A DNA stretch of 64,000 bases. Source: DASUPK01 sp963744105 (lineage in GTDB: Bacteria; Actinomycetota; Thermoleophilia; Solirubrobacterales; 70-9). This document shows, piece after piece, positions 25,633 through 34,900 of this stretch. Location: positions 248,001 through 312,000 of the forward strand of contig CAVUSJ010000006.1 of assembly GCA_963744105.1 (NCBI GenBank), in the 5' to 3' direction. The notes under the pieces were generated by a model. That model saw nothing but the letters and a program-made list of their open reading frames with translations. It was not told the DNA's origin and did no database searches. Numbering within the stretch: position 1 is the first letter of the stretch; every line of letters starts with the position of its first letter. Both the position numbers and the translations under genes were made by a program.

Positions 25633-26010
25633 ATGAACCGCGCCGCGATGCTCGAACAGGTCTATCGAGAGTGGAAGGACGGGAACTACCGGGCCGGATT
25701 CGAGCTGTACGACGAGGACATGCTCCTTCAGGTCCACAACCCGATCCCGGATGCCGGGATCTACGAGGGACTGGCGGGACTGCAGCGATACATGCGCGGC
25801 TTCCTCGAGACCTGGGACGAGTACGCGATCCGCGCGGAGGGGATCGACGTCGAGGGCGACAGCCTGATCGTCGAGGTCCATCACGCCGGGCGCGCCAGCG
25901 GAGCACCCGTCGAGATGACCTTCTTCCAGGTCTGGACCTTCGAGGGCGACCGCGTCGTGAGGGTGGACATCGGCGCTGACCGCGAGATCACACCTCGAGC
26001 ATCACGGTGA
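25633..26010 (+). CDS. SnoaL-like (NTF2-fold) protein
   Basis: About 125 residues. MLEQVYREWKDGNYRAGFEL, then DEDMLLQVHNPIPDAGIYEG, GLQRYMRGFLETWDEYAIRA and two long beta strands (SLIVEVHHAGRASG, VEMTFFQVWTFEGDRVVRVD) fit the SnoaL-like fold. ATG at 25633 is preferred because the upstream extension overlaps the divergent rimP promoter. The 3' end overlaps dtd convergently by 23 bases. No ligand or reaction can be inferred. Confidence 0.8.
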   Translation: MNRAAMLEQVYREWKDGNYRAGFELYDEDMLLQVHNPIPDAGIYEGLAGLQRYMRGFLETWDEYAIRAEGIDVEGDSLIVEVHHAGRASGAPVEMTFFQVWTFEGDRVVRVDIGADREITPRASR

Positions 26011-26404
26011 CGGGGCCGTCGTTGACCAGCGCGACGCCCATGCAGGCGCCGAAGACGCCCTTCTTCGCGCCCGCCTGCTCGCAGAAGCGGTCATACAGCG
26101 GCTCGGCCTCGTCCCCCGGCGCGGCCTGGACATAGCTGGGGCGCGTGCCCTTCCTGGAATCGCCGTAGAGGGTGAACTGGCTGACGCAGAGGATCTCGCG
26201 GTCGCCGAGCGGCTCGTTCATCCTCCCCTCGGCGTCATCGAAGATGCGCAGCGCGCGAACCTTCTCGGCGAGGCGGTCGGCCTCGGCCTCGGTGTCGTCG
26301 CGGGAGACCCCGAGCAGGACAAGCATCCCGGGCCCGATCTGAGCCACCCGCTCACCCTCGACGTCGACGGCCGCCTGGCTGACGCGCTGGACCAGGGCCC
26401 TCAC
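25988..26404 (-). CDS. dtd: D-aminoacyl-tRNA deacylase
   Basis: 138 residues. Removes D-amino acids, and Gly from tRNA-Ala, mischarged on tRNAs. VSRDDTEAEADRLAEKV, SQFTLYGDSRKGTRPSY with the SQFTL motif, and LVNDGPVTVMLEV with the NxP-type motif NDGPVT form the proofreading site at the dimer interface. Start is GTG overlapping the arginase-like stop (GTGA). Last gene of its unit. Confidence 0.96.
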   Translation of the reverse strand: MRALVQRVSQAAVDVEGERVAQIGPGMLVLLGVSRDDTEAEADRLAEKVRALRIFDDAEGRMNEPLGDREILCVSQFTLYGDSRKGTRPSYVQAAPGDEAEPLYDRFCEQAGAKKGVFGACMGVALVNDGPVTVMLEV

Positions 26405-27270
26405 GCGGAGGTGAGGTGCTCGGCCACGACCTCGAGCAGGCGCATGGCGATCGGCGGAACCCGGTTCGCGGCGTCAACCCCCGGGTCGTAGGCCGTCAGC
26501 GAGACGGCTCGAACGCTGCCTGACGCCAGCAGGGACCGAACCTGGGCCTCCAGCTGATCGGCGGTGAGGCCGTCCGCGGCGCTGTAGATATTGACCTCCG
26601 CCTCCTGCGGATCGAGCACGTCGAGGTCGACGTGCAGGTAGAGGCCGCTCGGCGCCGGGTCGAGCCCCGTGGCGGCACTGGCGACGGCGTCATCCGACTC
26701 GATGGCATCGGGCGGCAGGTGGACGACCGCGGAGGAAGCCAGGCGCTCCTCCTCGAGCGGGTCGAAGTCCCGCCCGCCCACGAGGACCGCCGCGGACTCG
26801 GGGACAGTCCTGGCCCCAACCCGCTCGACCAGATTCGGCCAGGCGCTGCCGGTGAGGATCGCGAGCGGCATGCCGTCGAAATACCCGTCGATCGTGGACT
26901 CCGGCGTATTGAAGTCGCCGTGGGCGTCGAACCAGATGACCCCAAGCGATTCCTCGTCAAGCCCCGACGCCACGCCGATGCCGGCGAAGCAGCTGCCGGA
27001 GATCAGCACGGGGAACGCACCCTCGGCGAGGGCTGCCCTGACGCCCGCGGCAACGAGCTGGATCAGCTCGAATGCGGCGCCTGCCTCACTGGCCCCGCTC
27101 TCCTCCCTGCGGTGGTCCCGGAGCTCCACGATCTCGAGCCTGACGTCGGCTCCTCGGCTGGCGAGCGCGGCTTCCGCGCCGGCTTCGAGCAGTCGCTCGG
27201 GGCCGCGTCCGACACCCATGCGCAGAGCGCCGACCTCGTAGGGAACAACCAGGAGGCGGATCTCGGTCAT
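26401..27270 (-). CDS. Arginase/ureohydrolase-family protein
   Basis: About 289 residues. IWFDAHGDFNTP and LHVDLDVLDPQEA supply the DAHxD and DxDxxDP metal-ligand motifs. The first ligand motif, usually GGDH, reads ISGSCFAGIG, so its His is replaced by Cys. ALRMGVGRGPERLLEAGAE at the N terminus is family-like. Proteins with these features hydrolyse guanidino or formimino groups, but the His-to-Cys change makes the activity uncertain. The ATG at 27270 is ten bases after the TPR gene; upstream in this frame there is no coding character. It is coupled to dtd. Confidence 0.87.
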   Translation of the reverse strand: MTEIRLLVVPYEVGALRMGVGRGPERLLEAGAEAALASRGADVRLEIVELRDHRREESGASEAGAAFELIQLVAAGVRAALAEGAFPVLISGSCFAGIGVASGLDEESLGVIWFDAHGDFNTPESTIDGYFDGMPLAILTGSAWPNLVERVGARTVPESAAVLVGGRDFDPLEEERLASSAVVHLPPDAIESDDAVASAATGLDPAPSGLYLHVDLDVLDPQEAEVNIYSAADGLTADQLEAQVRSLLASGSVRAVSLTAYDPGVDAANRVPPIAMRLLEVVAEHLTSA

Positions 27271-27280
27271 CCGTCGCCCG

Positions 27281-27646
27281 CTACGCGCTGGCGGCCAGGC
27301 GCTCTCTGTATATCCGGTAGTCGCGGCGCTCCGGTCTGAGGTTCGACGCCAGCGCCAGGTGGTGGCGGGCACGCCGTGTCTCACCGGTCTTGGTGAGAGC
27401 CCGGCCCAGGCAGAAGTGGGCGTAGTCGTTGACGGGGTGCGTCTCCACCACCGCCTCGAACTCCGTCGCCGCCTCGGCGTAGTGACGGGTCCGGAACAGG
27501 GCACGGCCGAGCGCCTCCCGCACGGAGCTCTTCTCGGGCGCCTGCCGGGCGGCCTCCTTCAGTGGCACGGTGGCCTCCTCGAAGTCGCCGTCCTCGAGCA
27601 GCTCCATGCCTCGCCGGTAGAGCGAATAGAGAGATTCCTCAGGCAT
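27281..27646 (-). CDS. Small TPR-repeat protein
   Basis: 121 residues, almost entirely helical. At least two to three tetratricopeptide units are visible: LYRRGMELLEDGDFEEATVP, REALGRALFRTRHYAEAATE and AHFCLGRALTKTGETRRARH, each with the W/L-G-Y-A-P-like spacing. It is probably a cytoplasmic protein-protein adaptor. It lies 46 bases after coaBC. No partner can be named; position between coaBC and the arginase-like gene suggests co-transcription only. Confidence 0.85.
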   Translation of the reverse strand: MPEESLYSLYRRGMELLEDGDFEEATVPLKEAARQAPEKSSVREALGRALFRTRHYAEAATEFEAVVETHPVNDYAHFCLGRALTKTGETRRARHHLALASNLRPERRDYRIYRERLAASA

Positions 27647-27692
27647 GCACCCAGTGTAAAAGGGCGGGCAAGCGGCCTTTGCGCACCGCTGC

Positions 27693-28943
27693 TCAGTGGC
27701 GCTCGGAATGGGTGCCCGACCGGAGAGCCTTCACCCGATCGAGGATCGCATCCGCGACCTGCTCCTTGGAGGCGAGCGGCACCGGATGCTCTCCGGAGCG
27801 CTCGACGATCACGACCTCGTTCTTGGTGCTCTCGAAGCCGATCTCGGAGCGGGAGACGTCGTTGAAGACGATCGCGTCCGCGCCCTTGCGCTCCAGCTTC
27901 TCCCTGGCCCGGGCGGGATCATGATCGGTCTCCGCCGCGAAGCCGACGATGGTCTGATCGTCGCGCCGGCGCCCCGAAAGCCCGGCGAGGATGTCCTCGG
28001 TCGGCACCAGATCGAGCTCGATGCCTCCGCTGCCCTCGCGGTTGATCTTCTTCCCGGCGGCGTTGGTGGGACGAAAGTCCGCCGGCGCCGCGGCCATCAC
28101 CAGCACGTCCGTGGAGTCGAACTCGCGGCCCAGCGCGTCGGCTAGCTCCGCGGCGGTTTCGACATCCACGCGCCGCACGCCGGGCGGCGCCGGCAGCGAC
28201 ACGTTGGCCGCGACCAGGGTGACCTCCGCCCCGCGCCGCGCCGCGCGTTCCGCCAGTGCGAGGCCCATGCGGCCGGAGGAGCGGTTGCCGATGAAGCGGA
28301 CCGGGTCGATCGGCTCGCGGGTGCCGCCCGCTGACACCAGGACGCGCAGGCCGTCCCACGGCCCGATCGGCCCAGGTGCGGCGTGCTCGATCGCGTCGAG
28401 CAGCGCGCGCGGCTCGGGCAGGCGGCCGACGCCGTGCTCGCCACGGGAGGCAAGGGCGCCCTCCTCCGGCTCGATCACGGTGATCCCGCGCTGCCGGAGC
28501 GTTGCCAGGTTGGCCTCCGTCGCCGCATCGCGGTACATGCGGTCGTTCATCGCGGGGGCGACGAGGCGCGGGGCCGAGCAGGCCAAAAACGAAGTGGTGA
28601 CCATCGAGTCGGCGATGCCCGCCGCGAGCTTCGCGATCGTGTTGGCCGAGGCCGGCGCGATCAGGTACGCGTCAGCGTTCGCGACGACCTCGAGGTGGCC
28701 GATCGGGTCGTGCTCCGGGACCGGGTCGCCGGGGAAGGCTCCGCGGGTCGGATCGCGCTCGAACTCGTCGGTGAGCACCGGCGCGCCGACAATCCCCTCG
28801 AAAGAGGCGGCGCCGATGAACTTCTGCGCCGTCGGCGTCATCAGGACGCGGACGGCGTGGCCCTCCTTGGTGGCGAGGCGGGCCAGCTCAAGCGACTTGT
28901 AGGCGGAGATTCCGCCACTCACCCCGAGCAGGATCCGGGCCAT
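27693..28943 (-). CDS. coaBC: Phosphopantothenoylcysteine decarboxylase/phosphopantothenate-cysteine ligase
   Basis: About 416 residues. The N-terminal CoaC flavoprotein has GVSGGISAYKSLELARL, the catalytic His in IGHLEVV, APASANTIAKLAAGIADS and PAMNDRMY. The C-terminal CoaB domain has VLVSAGGTREPIDPVRFIGN, SSGRMGLALAE and KINREGSGGIELDLVPTEDI. It makes 4'-phosphopantetheine for coenzyme A. ATG at 28943 has AGGAGG five bases upstream; a GTG one codon earlier is possible. The gmk-rpoZ-coaBC order is conserved in Actinobacteria. Confidence 0.97.
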   Translation of the reverse strand: MARILLGVSGGISAYKSLELARLATKEGHAVRVLMTPTAQKFIGAASFEGIVGAPVLTDEFERDPTRGAFPGDPVPEHDPIGHLEVVANADAYLIAPASANTIAKLAAGIADSMVTTSFLACSAPRLVAPAMNDRMYRDAATEANLATLRQRGITVIEPEEGALASRGEHGVGRLPEPRALLDAIEHAAPGPIGPWDGLRVLVSAGGTREPIDPVRFIGNRSSGRMGLALAERAARRGAEVTLVAANVSLPAPPGVRRVDVETAAELADALGREFDSTDVLVMAAAPADFRPTNAAGKKINREGSGGIELDLVPTEDILAGLSGRRRDDQTIVGFAAETDHDPARAREKLERKGADAIVFNDVSRSEIGFESTKNEVVIVERSGEHPVPLASKEQVADAILDRVKALRSGTHSERH

Positions 28944-28964
28944 CACGCCCTCCTTGAAAGCCGG

Positions 28965-29201
28965 CTAGGACTTGTACTCGTACTTCAGCTTGCCCGCCGC
29001 CGTCTCCTCCAGGGCGATGGTGAGGTAGTTCCCGCTGGGAACTTCCACCATCGGCGGCGTGTATTCGCCGTAGGCGCCCTCGGAGAGGGAGTGGTAGTAG
29101 GCGTTGATCTGGCGGGCGCGCTTCGCCGCGACCAGAACTGCGGCGTAGTGGGTGTCGGTGTGCGCGAGAAGCTTGTCGACTCTTGGCGTGATTATTGACA
29201 T
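28965..29201 (-). CDS. rpoZ: RNA polymerase omega subunit
   Basis: 78 residues. It assists beta-prime folding and RNAP assembly. TPRVDKLLAHTDTHYAAVLV, AAKRARQINAYYHSLSEG and PSGNYLTIALEETAAGKLKY match actinobacterial omega. It lies five bases after gmk and 21 before coaBC, the standard cluster. Confidence 0.96.
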   Translation of the reverse strand: MSIITPRVDKLLAHTDTHYAAVLVAAKRARQINAYYHSLSEGAYGEYTPPMVEVPSGNYLTIALEETAAGKLKYEYKS

Positions 29202-29206
29202 GGGGG

Positions 29207-29770
29207 TCAGTGTAGGGATAGCTCGTCGCGAACGAGCCCCTCGAGATCGGAGGCGGCTTTCTGCACCTCGTCGTTCACGACCTCGCAGGGGAACTCCGAG
29301 CGCGCGCCGAGCTCGATCTCCGCCGTGCGGAGGCGCTGCTCGATGGCGTCGGGCGAGTCGGTTCCCCTCCCCTCCAGCCGTTCGCGGAGAACCTTCTCGT
29401 CGGGCGGCGCGATGAAGATCAGGACGGCCTCGTCACCGAGCTCGTCCCGCACCTGCCGCGCGCCCTGCACCTCGATCTCGAGAACGACGGACTGGCCCGC
29501 CGCGAGGCGCCGCTGCACCTCCTCCTTGAGGGTCCCGTAGTAGTTGCCGCTGTAGCTGGCGTGCTCCAGGAAGTCCCCCGCCTCGAGCCGGCGGCGGAAC
29601 TCCTCCGGGGTGAGGAAGAAATAGTCGCGCCCGTCGACCTCCCCGGGCCGCGGCTCGCGCGTCGTCGCGGAGGTGGAGAGCTCGAGCTCGGGAACTCTCT
29701 CGAGCAACTGCTCGATCAGCGTTCCCTTCCCGACCCCGGACGGCCCGGTGATGACGAAGACCTTCCCCAC
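29207..29770 (-). CDS. gmk: Guanylate kinase
   Basis: 187 residues. Phosphorylates GMP to GDP. The P-loop is GPSGVGKGTL; the GMP-binding region has STSATTREPRPGEVDGRDY and FLEHASYSGNYYGT. VLEIEVQGARQVRDE and the lid region RGTDSPDAIEQRL are also standard. Start is GTG at 29770. It follows mihF, as in Mycobacterium and Streptomyces. Confidence 0.97.
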   Translation of the reverse strand: MGKVFVITGPSGVGKGTLIEQLLERVPELELSTSATTREPRPGEVDGRDYFFLTPEEFRRRLEAGDFLEHASYSGNYYGTLKEEVQRRLAAGQSVVLEIEVQGARQVRDELGDEAVLIFIAPPDEKVLRERLEGRGTDSPDAIEQRLRTAEIELGARSEFPCEVVNDEVQKAASDLEGLVRDELSLH

Positions 29771-29824
29771 GGCGAATGGATCATGACCGCCGGGACGGCC
29801 ACGAAAAGCTCCAGAAAGGTGCCG

Positions 29825-30157
29825 CTACTTGCGCAGCTGGGCGACCAGCTCCGCGCGCTGGCGCTCGGAGAGGCCGCCGATCGTCTTCGACGGCGAGATC
29901 CGGCACTGGTTGAGGATCCGGTTCGTCTTCACCCGCCCGTACTTGGGGACGGCCATCAGCATGTCGATGACCTTGGCGGTCTGGACGTACTCGGGCGGAT
30001 CCATGAGCAGCGTCTGGATCTTGACCTTGTTGCCCTTGAGGTCGCGCTTCAGCTGGGCCCGCTTGGAACGGATGTCATTTGCCCTCTTGAGGGCTTCCAT
30101 CCTCTGGTCCAGTGATCTCTCGGGGGCGGCGCTGGAAGACTGGACCGGGGCCTGCAT
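29825..30157 (-). CDS. mihF: Actinobacterial integration host factor (mIHF)
   Basis: About 110 residues. A nucleoid-associated DNA-binding protein unrelated to proteobacterial IHF. A basic long helix (ALKRANDIRSKRAQLKRDLK), then VKIQTLLMDPPEYVQTAKVI and the helix-two-turn-helix VPKYGRVKTNRILNQCRISP are characteristic. The C terminus ends AELVAQLRK. The ATG at 30157 is nine bases after a strong -10 box, so the message may be leaderless. It is first in the mihF-gmk-rpoZ-coaBC cluster and follows the pyr operon, as in other Actinobacteria. Confidence 0.95.
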   Translation of the reverse strand: MQAPVQSSSAAPERSLDQRMEALKRANDIRSKRAQLKRDLKGNKVKIQTLLMDPPEYVQTAKVIDMLMAVPKYGRVKTNRILNQCRISPSKTIGGLSERQRAELVAQLRK

Positions 30158-30166
30158 CGGGGCGCC

Positions 30167-30195
30167 AGTATATCCGCGGCCGCGAGGAGCGGAAA
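30167..30195 (-). promoter_or_regulatory. Putative mihF promoter
   Basis: Minus strand TTTCCG (30195-30190), 17 bp spacer, TATACT (30172-30167). The -10 is perfect except one base; the -35 is weak. The predicted start falls within about three bases of the mihF ATG. Confidence 0.5.
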
Positions 30196-30228
30196 GACCT
30201 TTTCGGGGTTTGTGAAAAAAACCCCCGT

Positions 30229-31098
30229 CTATCCGGAGATCCGAGCCAGCTGACCGCCCAGCTCCGCCGCGATCCGCGACCCGGCCGCCGGATCTCGGAA
30301 GCTCTCGGTGCCGACGGCAACGAGACATGCGCCGGCGCGGAGCATCTCGGCGGCGTCTCGTCCGTTGGCGACGCCCCCCATTGCGACCACCGGGACCGAG
30401 ACGGCCCCAGCCACGGCGTGGACCTGAGCCAGCGCCACGGCCCGGACGGCAGGGCCCGAGAGCCCGCCCGTGCCGCCGCCCAGCCACCTGTCCCCCTTGT
30501 CGGGATCGAATGCGACCGCGCGCAGCGTGTTGATCAGGGAGACGGCGTCAGCGCCGCCCTCCTCGGCGGCGACCGCCACCGGGACCGGGTCCGCGATGTT
30601 CGGCGTCAGCTTCACGATCAGCGGCTTTTCGGTCAGCGGCTTCATGGTCCTGAGCAGGGAATTCGCCTCCTCCGGGGACTCGCCGACGATCAGTCCCGAC
30701 TTCACGTTCGGACAAGAGACGTTCAGCTCGAGGGCCGCCACCTCCTCGCGGCTCCCCACCCCCTCCACCAGCCGGCTGAACTCGTCGTGGCTCGTCCCCA
30801 TCACCGAGACGATCAGCGGCACGGGCAGCTCGGCGAGCTGTGGCAGGTCGTGCTCGAGGAAGCCGTCGAGCCCCTTGTTCGGAAGGCCGATCGAGTTGAT
30901 CAGTCCCGACGGCGTCTCCCAGAGGCGCGGCGGCGGGTTGCCGGCCCGGGGCTCCGGCGTGATCGTCTTCGAGACGAAGGCGGAGAAGGGGAACTCGTCG
31001 AGCAGCGAGTCGCCGAAGGCACGGCGGGCCGCGATTGCGTCGAAGGTCCCTGACCCGTTGATCACCGGGTGGCGCAGCTCGATCCCGCAGAACTCCAT
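30229..31098 (-). CDS. pyrD: Dihydroorotate dehydrogenase, class 1B catalytic subunit
   Basis: About 289 residues. Oxidises dihydroorotate to orotate using FMN, with electrons passed to PyrK. NGSGTFDAIAARRAFGD, KTITPEPRAGNPPPRLWET and NSIGLPNKG are at the FMN/substrate site. LELNVSCPNVKSG contains the catalytic Cys of class 1B. LTPNIADPVPVAVAAEEGGA and MGGVANGRDAAEML complete the barrel. The ATG at 31098 overlaps the pyrK stop by one base. It is the last gene of the pyr operon. Confidence 0.96.
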   Translation of the reverse strand: MEFCGIELRHPVINGSGTFDAIAARRAFGDSLLDEFPFSAFVSKTITPEPRAGNPPPRLWETPSGLINSIGLPNKGLDGFLEHDLPQLAELPVPLIVSVMGTSHDEFSRLVEGVGSREEVAALELNVSCPNVKSGLIVGESPEEANSLLRTMKPLTEKPLIVKLTPNIADPVPVAVAAEEGGADAVSLINTLRAVAFDPDKGDRWLGGGTGGLSGPAVRAVALAQVHAVAGAVSVPVVAMGGVANGRDAAEMLRAGACLVAVGTESFRDPAAGSRIAAELGGQLARISG

Positions 31099-31970
31099 CA
31101 GTGGCCGGACCCCGGGACCAGCGCAGTCTCGATCTCGTCGCCGCGGACGACCGGGCCGTCGACGCAGAGCCGCAGGTAGCCGCCGTCGGCCTGAGGAATC
31201 GCGCAGCCGAAGCAGGCGCCGAACCCGCATGCCATTGGGGCCTCAAGCGCCAGCTCGCAGGCCACGCGCCGCTCCGCACAGAGGACGCGGACGGCCTCCA
31301 GCATCGCCGGCGGGCCGCAGGCGTAGACGGCGGCGCTTCCCGCGTCGTCGCCCTCGAGGAGGACTGCGAGTAGGTCGGTGACGTAGCCGCGATGGCCGGT
31401 GTGGCCGTCCTCGCTGGCCAGCCGGATCTCGCTGCAGTCGAAGAGGTCCAGCCCTCCCGAGTTCGGGCGATCGCGGAAGCCGAGCAGCACCCGGGCCGGG
31501 ATCCCGGCGCGCAGGAGGCGCCGCCGCCAGAGCGCCAGCGGCGCGACGCCGATCCCGCCGCCGACCAGGATCGCGCCCGCGGCGCCGGGCGCGACATCGG
31601 TCGGCGCCGCGAACGGGCGTCCCAGCGGGCCGTGGATCCAGAGGCCCTCCCCCGGCTCGAGGGCAGCGAGCCTCGAGGTGCCCGGGCCGACCGCCTGCAC
31701 CAGGAAGTCGAGCCGGACTCCGCCGGCCTCCTTCTCGGTGTCCGCGACCGAGAAGGCGCGTGCCAGATAGGGGCGACCACCGTCGCCGCCCCAGCCGGAG
31801 TCCGCGGCCAGCATGTAGAACTGGCCGGCGGCGGGCTCGGGGCCGGCGGGATCGAGGACGGAGAAGATCCGGTAGCCGCCGGAGGGGACGTTGCGGGTCA
31901 CCTCGCAGAGGCGCCGCCCGAACGGGGCGACCACCCTCTCCCCCAGGCCGCGCGTCGCTCCGGCCGTCAT
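31098..31970 (-). CDS. pyrK: Dihydroorotate dehydrogenase electron-transfer subunit
   Basis: About 290 residues. It carries FAD and a [2Fe-2S] cluster and passes electrons from PyrD to NAD. The FAD-binding part includes LARAFSVADTE (RxFS motif). The NAD part has ILVGGGIGVAPLALW and YACGPPAMLEAV. The C-terminal ferredoxin-like cluster motif is MACGFGACFGCAIP with a further Cys in YLRLCVDGPVV, i.e. all four ligands. The start ATG at 31970 overlaps the carB stop (ATGA). Partner of the adjacent PyrD. Confidence 0.95.
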   Translation of the reverse strand: MTAGATRGLGERVVAPFGRRLCEVTRNVPSGGYRIFSVLDPAGPEPAAGQFYMLAADSGWGGDGGRPYLARAFSVADTEKEAGGVRLDFLVQAVGPGTSRLAALEPGEGLWIHGPLGRPFAAPTDVAPGAAGAILVGGGIGVAPLALWRRRLLRAGIPARVLLGFRDRPNSGGLDLFDCSEIRLASEDGHTGHRGYVTDLLAVLLEGDDAGSAAVYACGPPAMLEAVRVLCAERRVACELALEAPMACGFGACFGCAIPQADGGYLRLCVDGPVVRGDEIETALVPGSGH

Positions 31971-34900
31971 CTCTTCGATGGCTCGCGCTCCTCCGGTGCG
32001 TGGAGCTCCTGAAGCGCCCTGACCTCGACATCGCCGCGGGCCGCCGCGAAGATCGCGCGCGAGGCCGCGGAGGCGCCGGTCATCGTGGTTACGCACGGGA
32101 TGCCGTGCTTGACGGCAGCAGTGCGGATCTCGTACCCGTCCGCGCGAGCACCCGAGCCGGTCGGCGTGTTGATCACGAGGTCCACCTCCTCGGACCGGAT
32201 GCAGTCGACGACGTGCGGCGAGCCCTCGCCGATCTTGTTGATCTTGCGGACCGGCACGCCCATCGCCGAGATCGCCTGCGCCGTGCCAGCCGTCGCGATC
32301 ACCTTGAAGCCGAGGTCGTGGAAGCGCGTGGCCAGCTGCGTCGCGGCCGCCTTGTCGGCGTCGGTGACGCTGATGAAGATCGTTCCCTCGGTCGGCAGCG
32401 AGATTCCGGCGGCGGCCTGAGCCTTGCCGAACGCGGTCGGGAAGTCGGCGGCGATGCCCATCACCTCTCCGGTGGACCGCATCTCCGGGCCGAGCACGGC
32501 GTCGGCGCCGGCGAAGCGGGCAAAAGGCAAGACCGCCTCCTTGACGCTGACGTGGCCGGGTTGTTCGCCGGGCAGGTCCTGATCGGCGAGCGACTGACCC
32601 AGCATCAACCGGCAGGCGATCTTGGCGAGGGGCGCGCCGATCGCCTTGCTGACGAACGGGACGGTGCGGGAGGCGCGCGGGTTGGCCTCGATCACGTAGA
32701 GCTCGCCGCCGGCCACCGCGTACTGGACGTTGATCAGCCCGATCACGCCGAGGTCCAAGGCGATCTTGCGGGTCGTCTCCCGGATCTCCTCCAGCATCTC
32801 CTCGCCGAGGCTCATCGGCGGGATCACGCAGGCCGAGTCGCCGGAGTGGACGCCCGCCTCTTCGACGTGCTGCATGACGCCGGCGATGAAGCATTCCTCC
32901 CCATCGGCCAACGCGTCGACGTCCACCTCGATCGCGTTCTCAAGAAACCGGTCCAACAGCAGCGGGTGCTCCTGGTCGGCCCGGACATTGGCTTCCAGGT
33001 AGGTCCCAAGCGCCTCACCGTCGTAACAGATCTCCATCGCCCGCCCGCCAAGGACATACGAGGGCCTGACGAGCAGCGGGAAGCCGACGTCCTCGGCGAT
33101 CGCGACCGCCTCCTCGGCGGAGAGCGCAGTCCCATATGGAGGGTGCTTGATCTCCAGCCGCTTGAGCAGCGCGCCGAAGCGGCCGCGGTCCTCCGCGAGA
33201 TCGATCGCATCGACCGGGGTGCCGAGCAGCCGCACGCCGGCGTCCTCGAGCGACTTGGCGAGGCGCAGAGGCGTCTGCCCGCCGAACTGGACGATCACTC
33301 CCTCGGGCCGCTCGATCTCGCAGATCGCAAGCACGTCCTCCGTCGTCAGCGGCTCGAAGTAGAGGCGGTCGGAGGTGTCGTAGTCGGTGGAGACCGTCTC
33401 CGGGTTGCAGTTGACCATCACTGCGTCGTGGTCGAGGTCGCGCGCGGTCATCGCGGCGTGCACGCAGCAGTAGTCGAACTCGATCCCCTGGCCGATCCGG
33501 TTCGGGCCGGAGCCCAGGATGACCACGGACGGGCGGTCGCCCCTCTCCACTTCGCCAAAGGGGGTTCGCGCGCCCGCAGGCGAAGCTGAGGACGCGCGTT
33601 CATGTGCTGAGTAGAAGTAGGGGGTGCGCGCCTCGAACTCCGCGGCGCACGTATCCACCGAGCGATAGGTGCGCTCCAGCCCCTCCGTGCCGTCGCCCTC
33701 GGTCGCGAGCGCCTGCAGCTCGCGGAGGAACCACGGGTCGATCATGGTCGCTTCCTGGATCCGCTCGAGCTCCACCCCGCGGCGGAAGCCGTCGAGGATC
33801 AGATCGAAGCGGTCCGACGATGGAGACGACAGCCGCTCGAGCAGCTCACCAGTGGACGCCGGGATGTCAGGCTCGTCATCGAGCTCACGTGAGCGGAGCG
33901 CCTTGGCAAAGGACTCGCGAAAGGTGCGCCCGATCGCCATGCACTCGCCGACCGACTTCATGTGGGTGGAGAGGCGGCCCTCGGCGCCCGGGAACTTCTC
34001 GAAGGCGAAGCGCGGGATCTTGGTGACGACGTAGTCGATCGTCGGCTCAAAGGACGCCGGCGTTGCTCGTGTTATGTCGTTGGGGATCTCCTCTAAGGCG
34101 TAGCCGACCGCGAGCTTCGCAGCCATCTTTGCAATCGGGAAGCCGGTCGCCTTCGAGGCGAGCGCGGAGGAGCGCGAGACGCGCGGGTTCATCTCGATCA
34201 CCACGATGTCCCCCGTCTCCGGGCTGACGGCGAACTGCACGTTGGAGCCCCCGGTCTCGACGCCGACTGCACGGATCACGCGGATCGCCTGGTCGCGGAG
34301 GTCCTGGTAGAGCGCGTCGGTGAGCGTCTGGGCCGGGGCGATCGTCACGGAGTCGCCCGTGTGGACGCCCATCGGGTCGACGTTCTCGATCGAGCAGATG
34401 ATCACGACGTTGTCGTTGCGGTCGCGCATCACCTCGAGCTCGAACTCGCCCCAGCCGAGCACCGACTCCTCGACCAGCACCTGGTTGATCGGGCTGGCGG
34501 CCAGGCCCTCGGAGACGACCTGGGCCAGCTCGGTCTGGGTGTTGCCGACACCCCCACCATGCCCGCCGAGGGTGAAGGCCGGCCGGACGATCGCCGGCAG
34601 GGTGATCGTGCCGGCCGCGACGCCCGCCTCGGCCTGCGCGACGGAGGTGACGATCTGCGACCAGGGAACCCGCAGGCCGGCGCCCTCCATCGTCGCGCGG
34701 AAGGCCTCGCGGTCCTCGGCGCGGTGGATCGCGTCGTAGTCGGCGCCGATCAGCTCGACGCCGAACTTCTGCAGCGTCCCGTCGTCGTGCAGCGCCTTGG
34801 CCAGGTTGAGAGCGGTCTGGCCGCCGAGGGTCGGCAGCAGCGCGTCCGGGCGCTCGCGCTCGATCACCTTCGCCACCGGTCCCGGCAGCAGCGGCTCGAT

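Noticed and set aside
30196..30232. Hairpin between pyrD and mihF (CGGGG(G)TTT paired with AAACCCCG) considered as a terminator
   Set aside because: The T residues are in the loop and stem rather than after the hairpin, and the 3' flank on either strand is not a U-run. It may form a structure but is not a canonical terminator.
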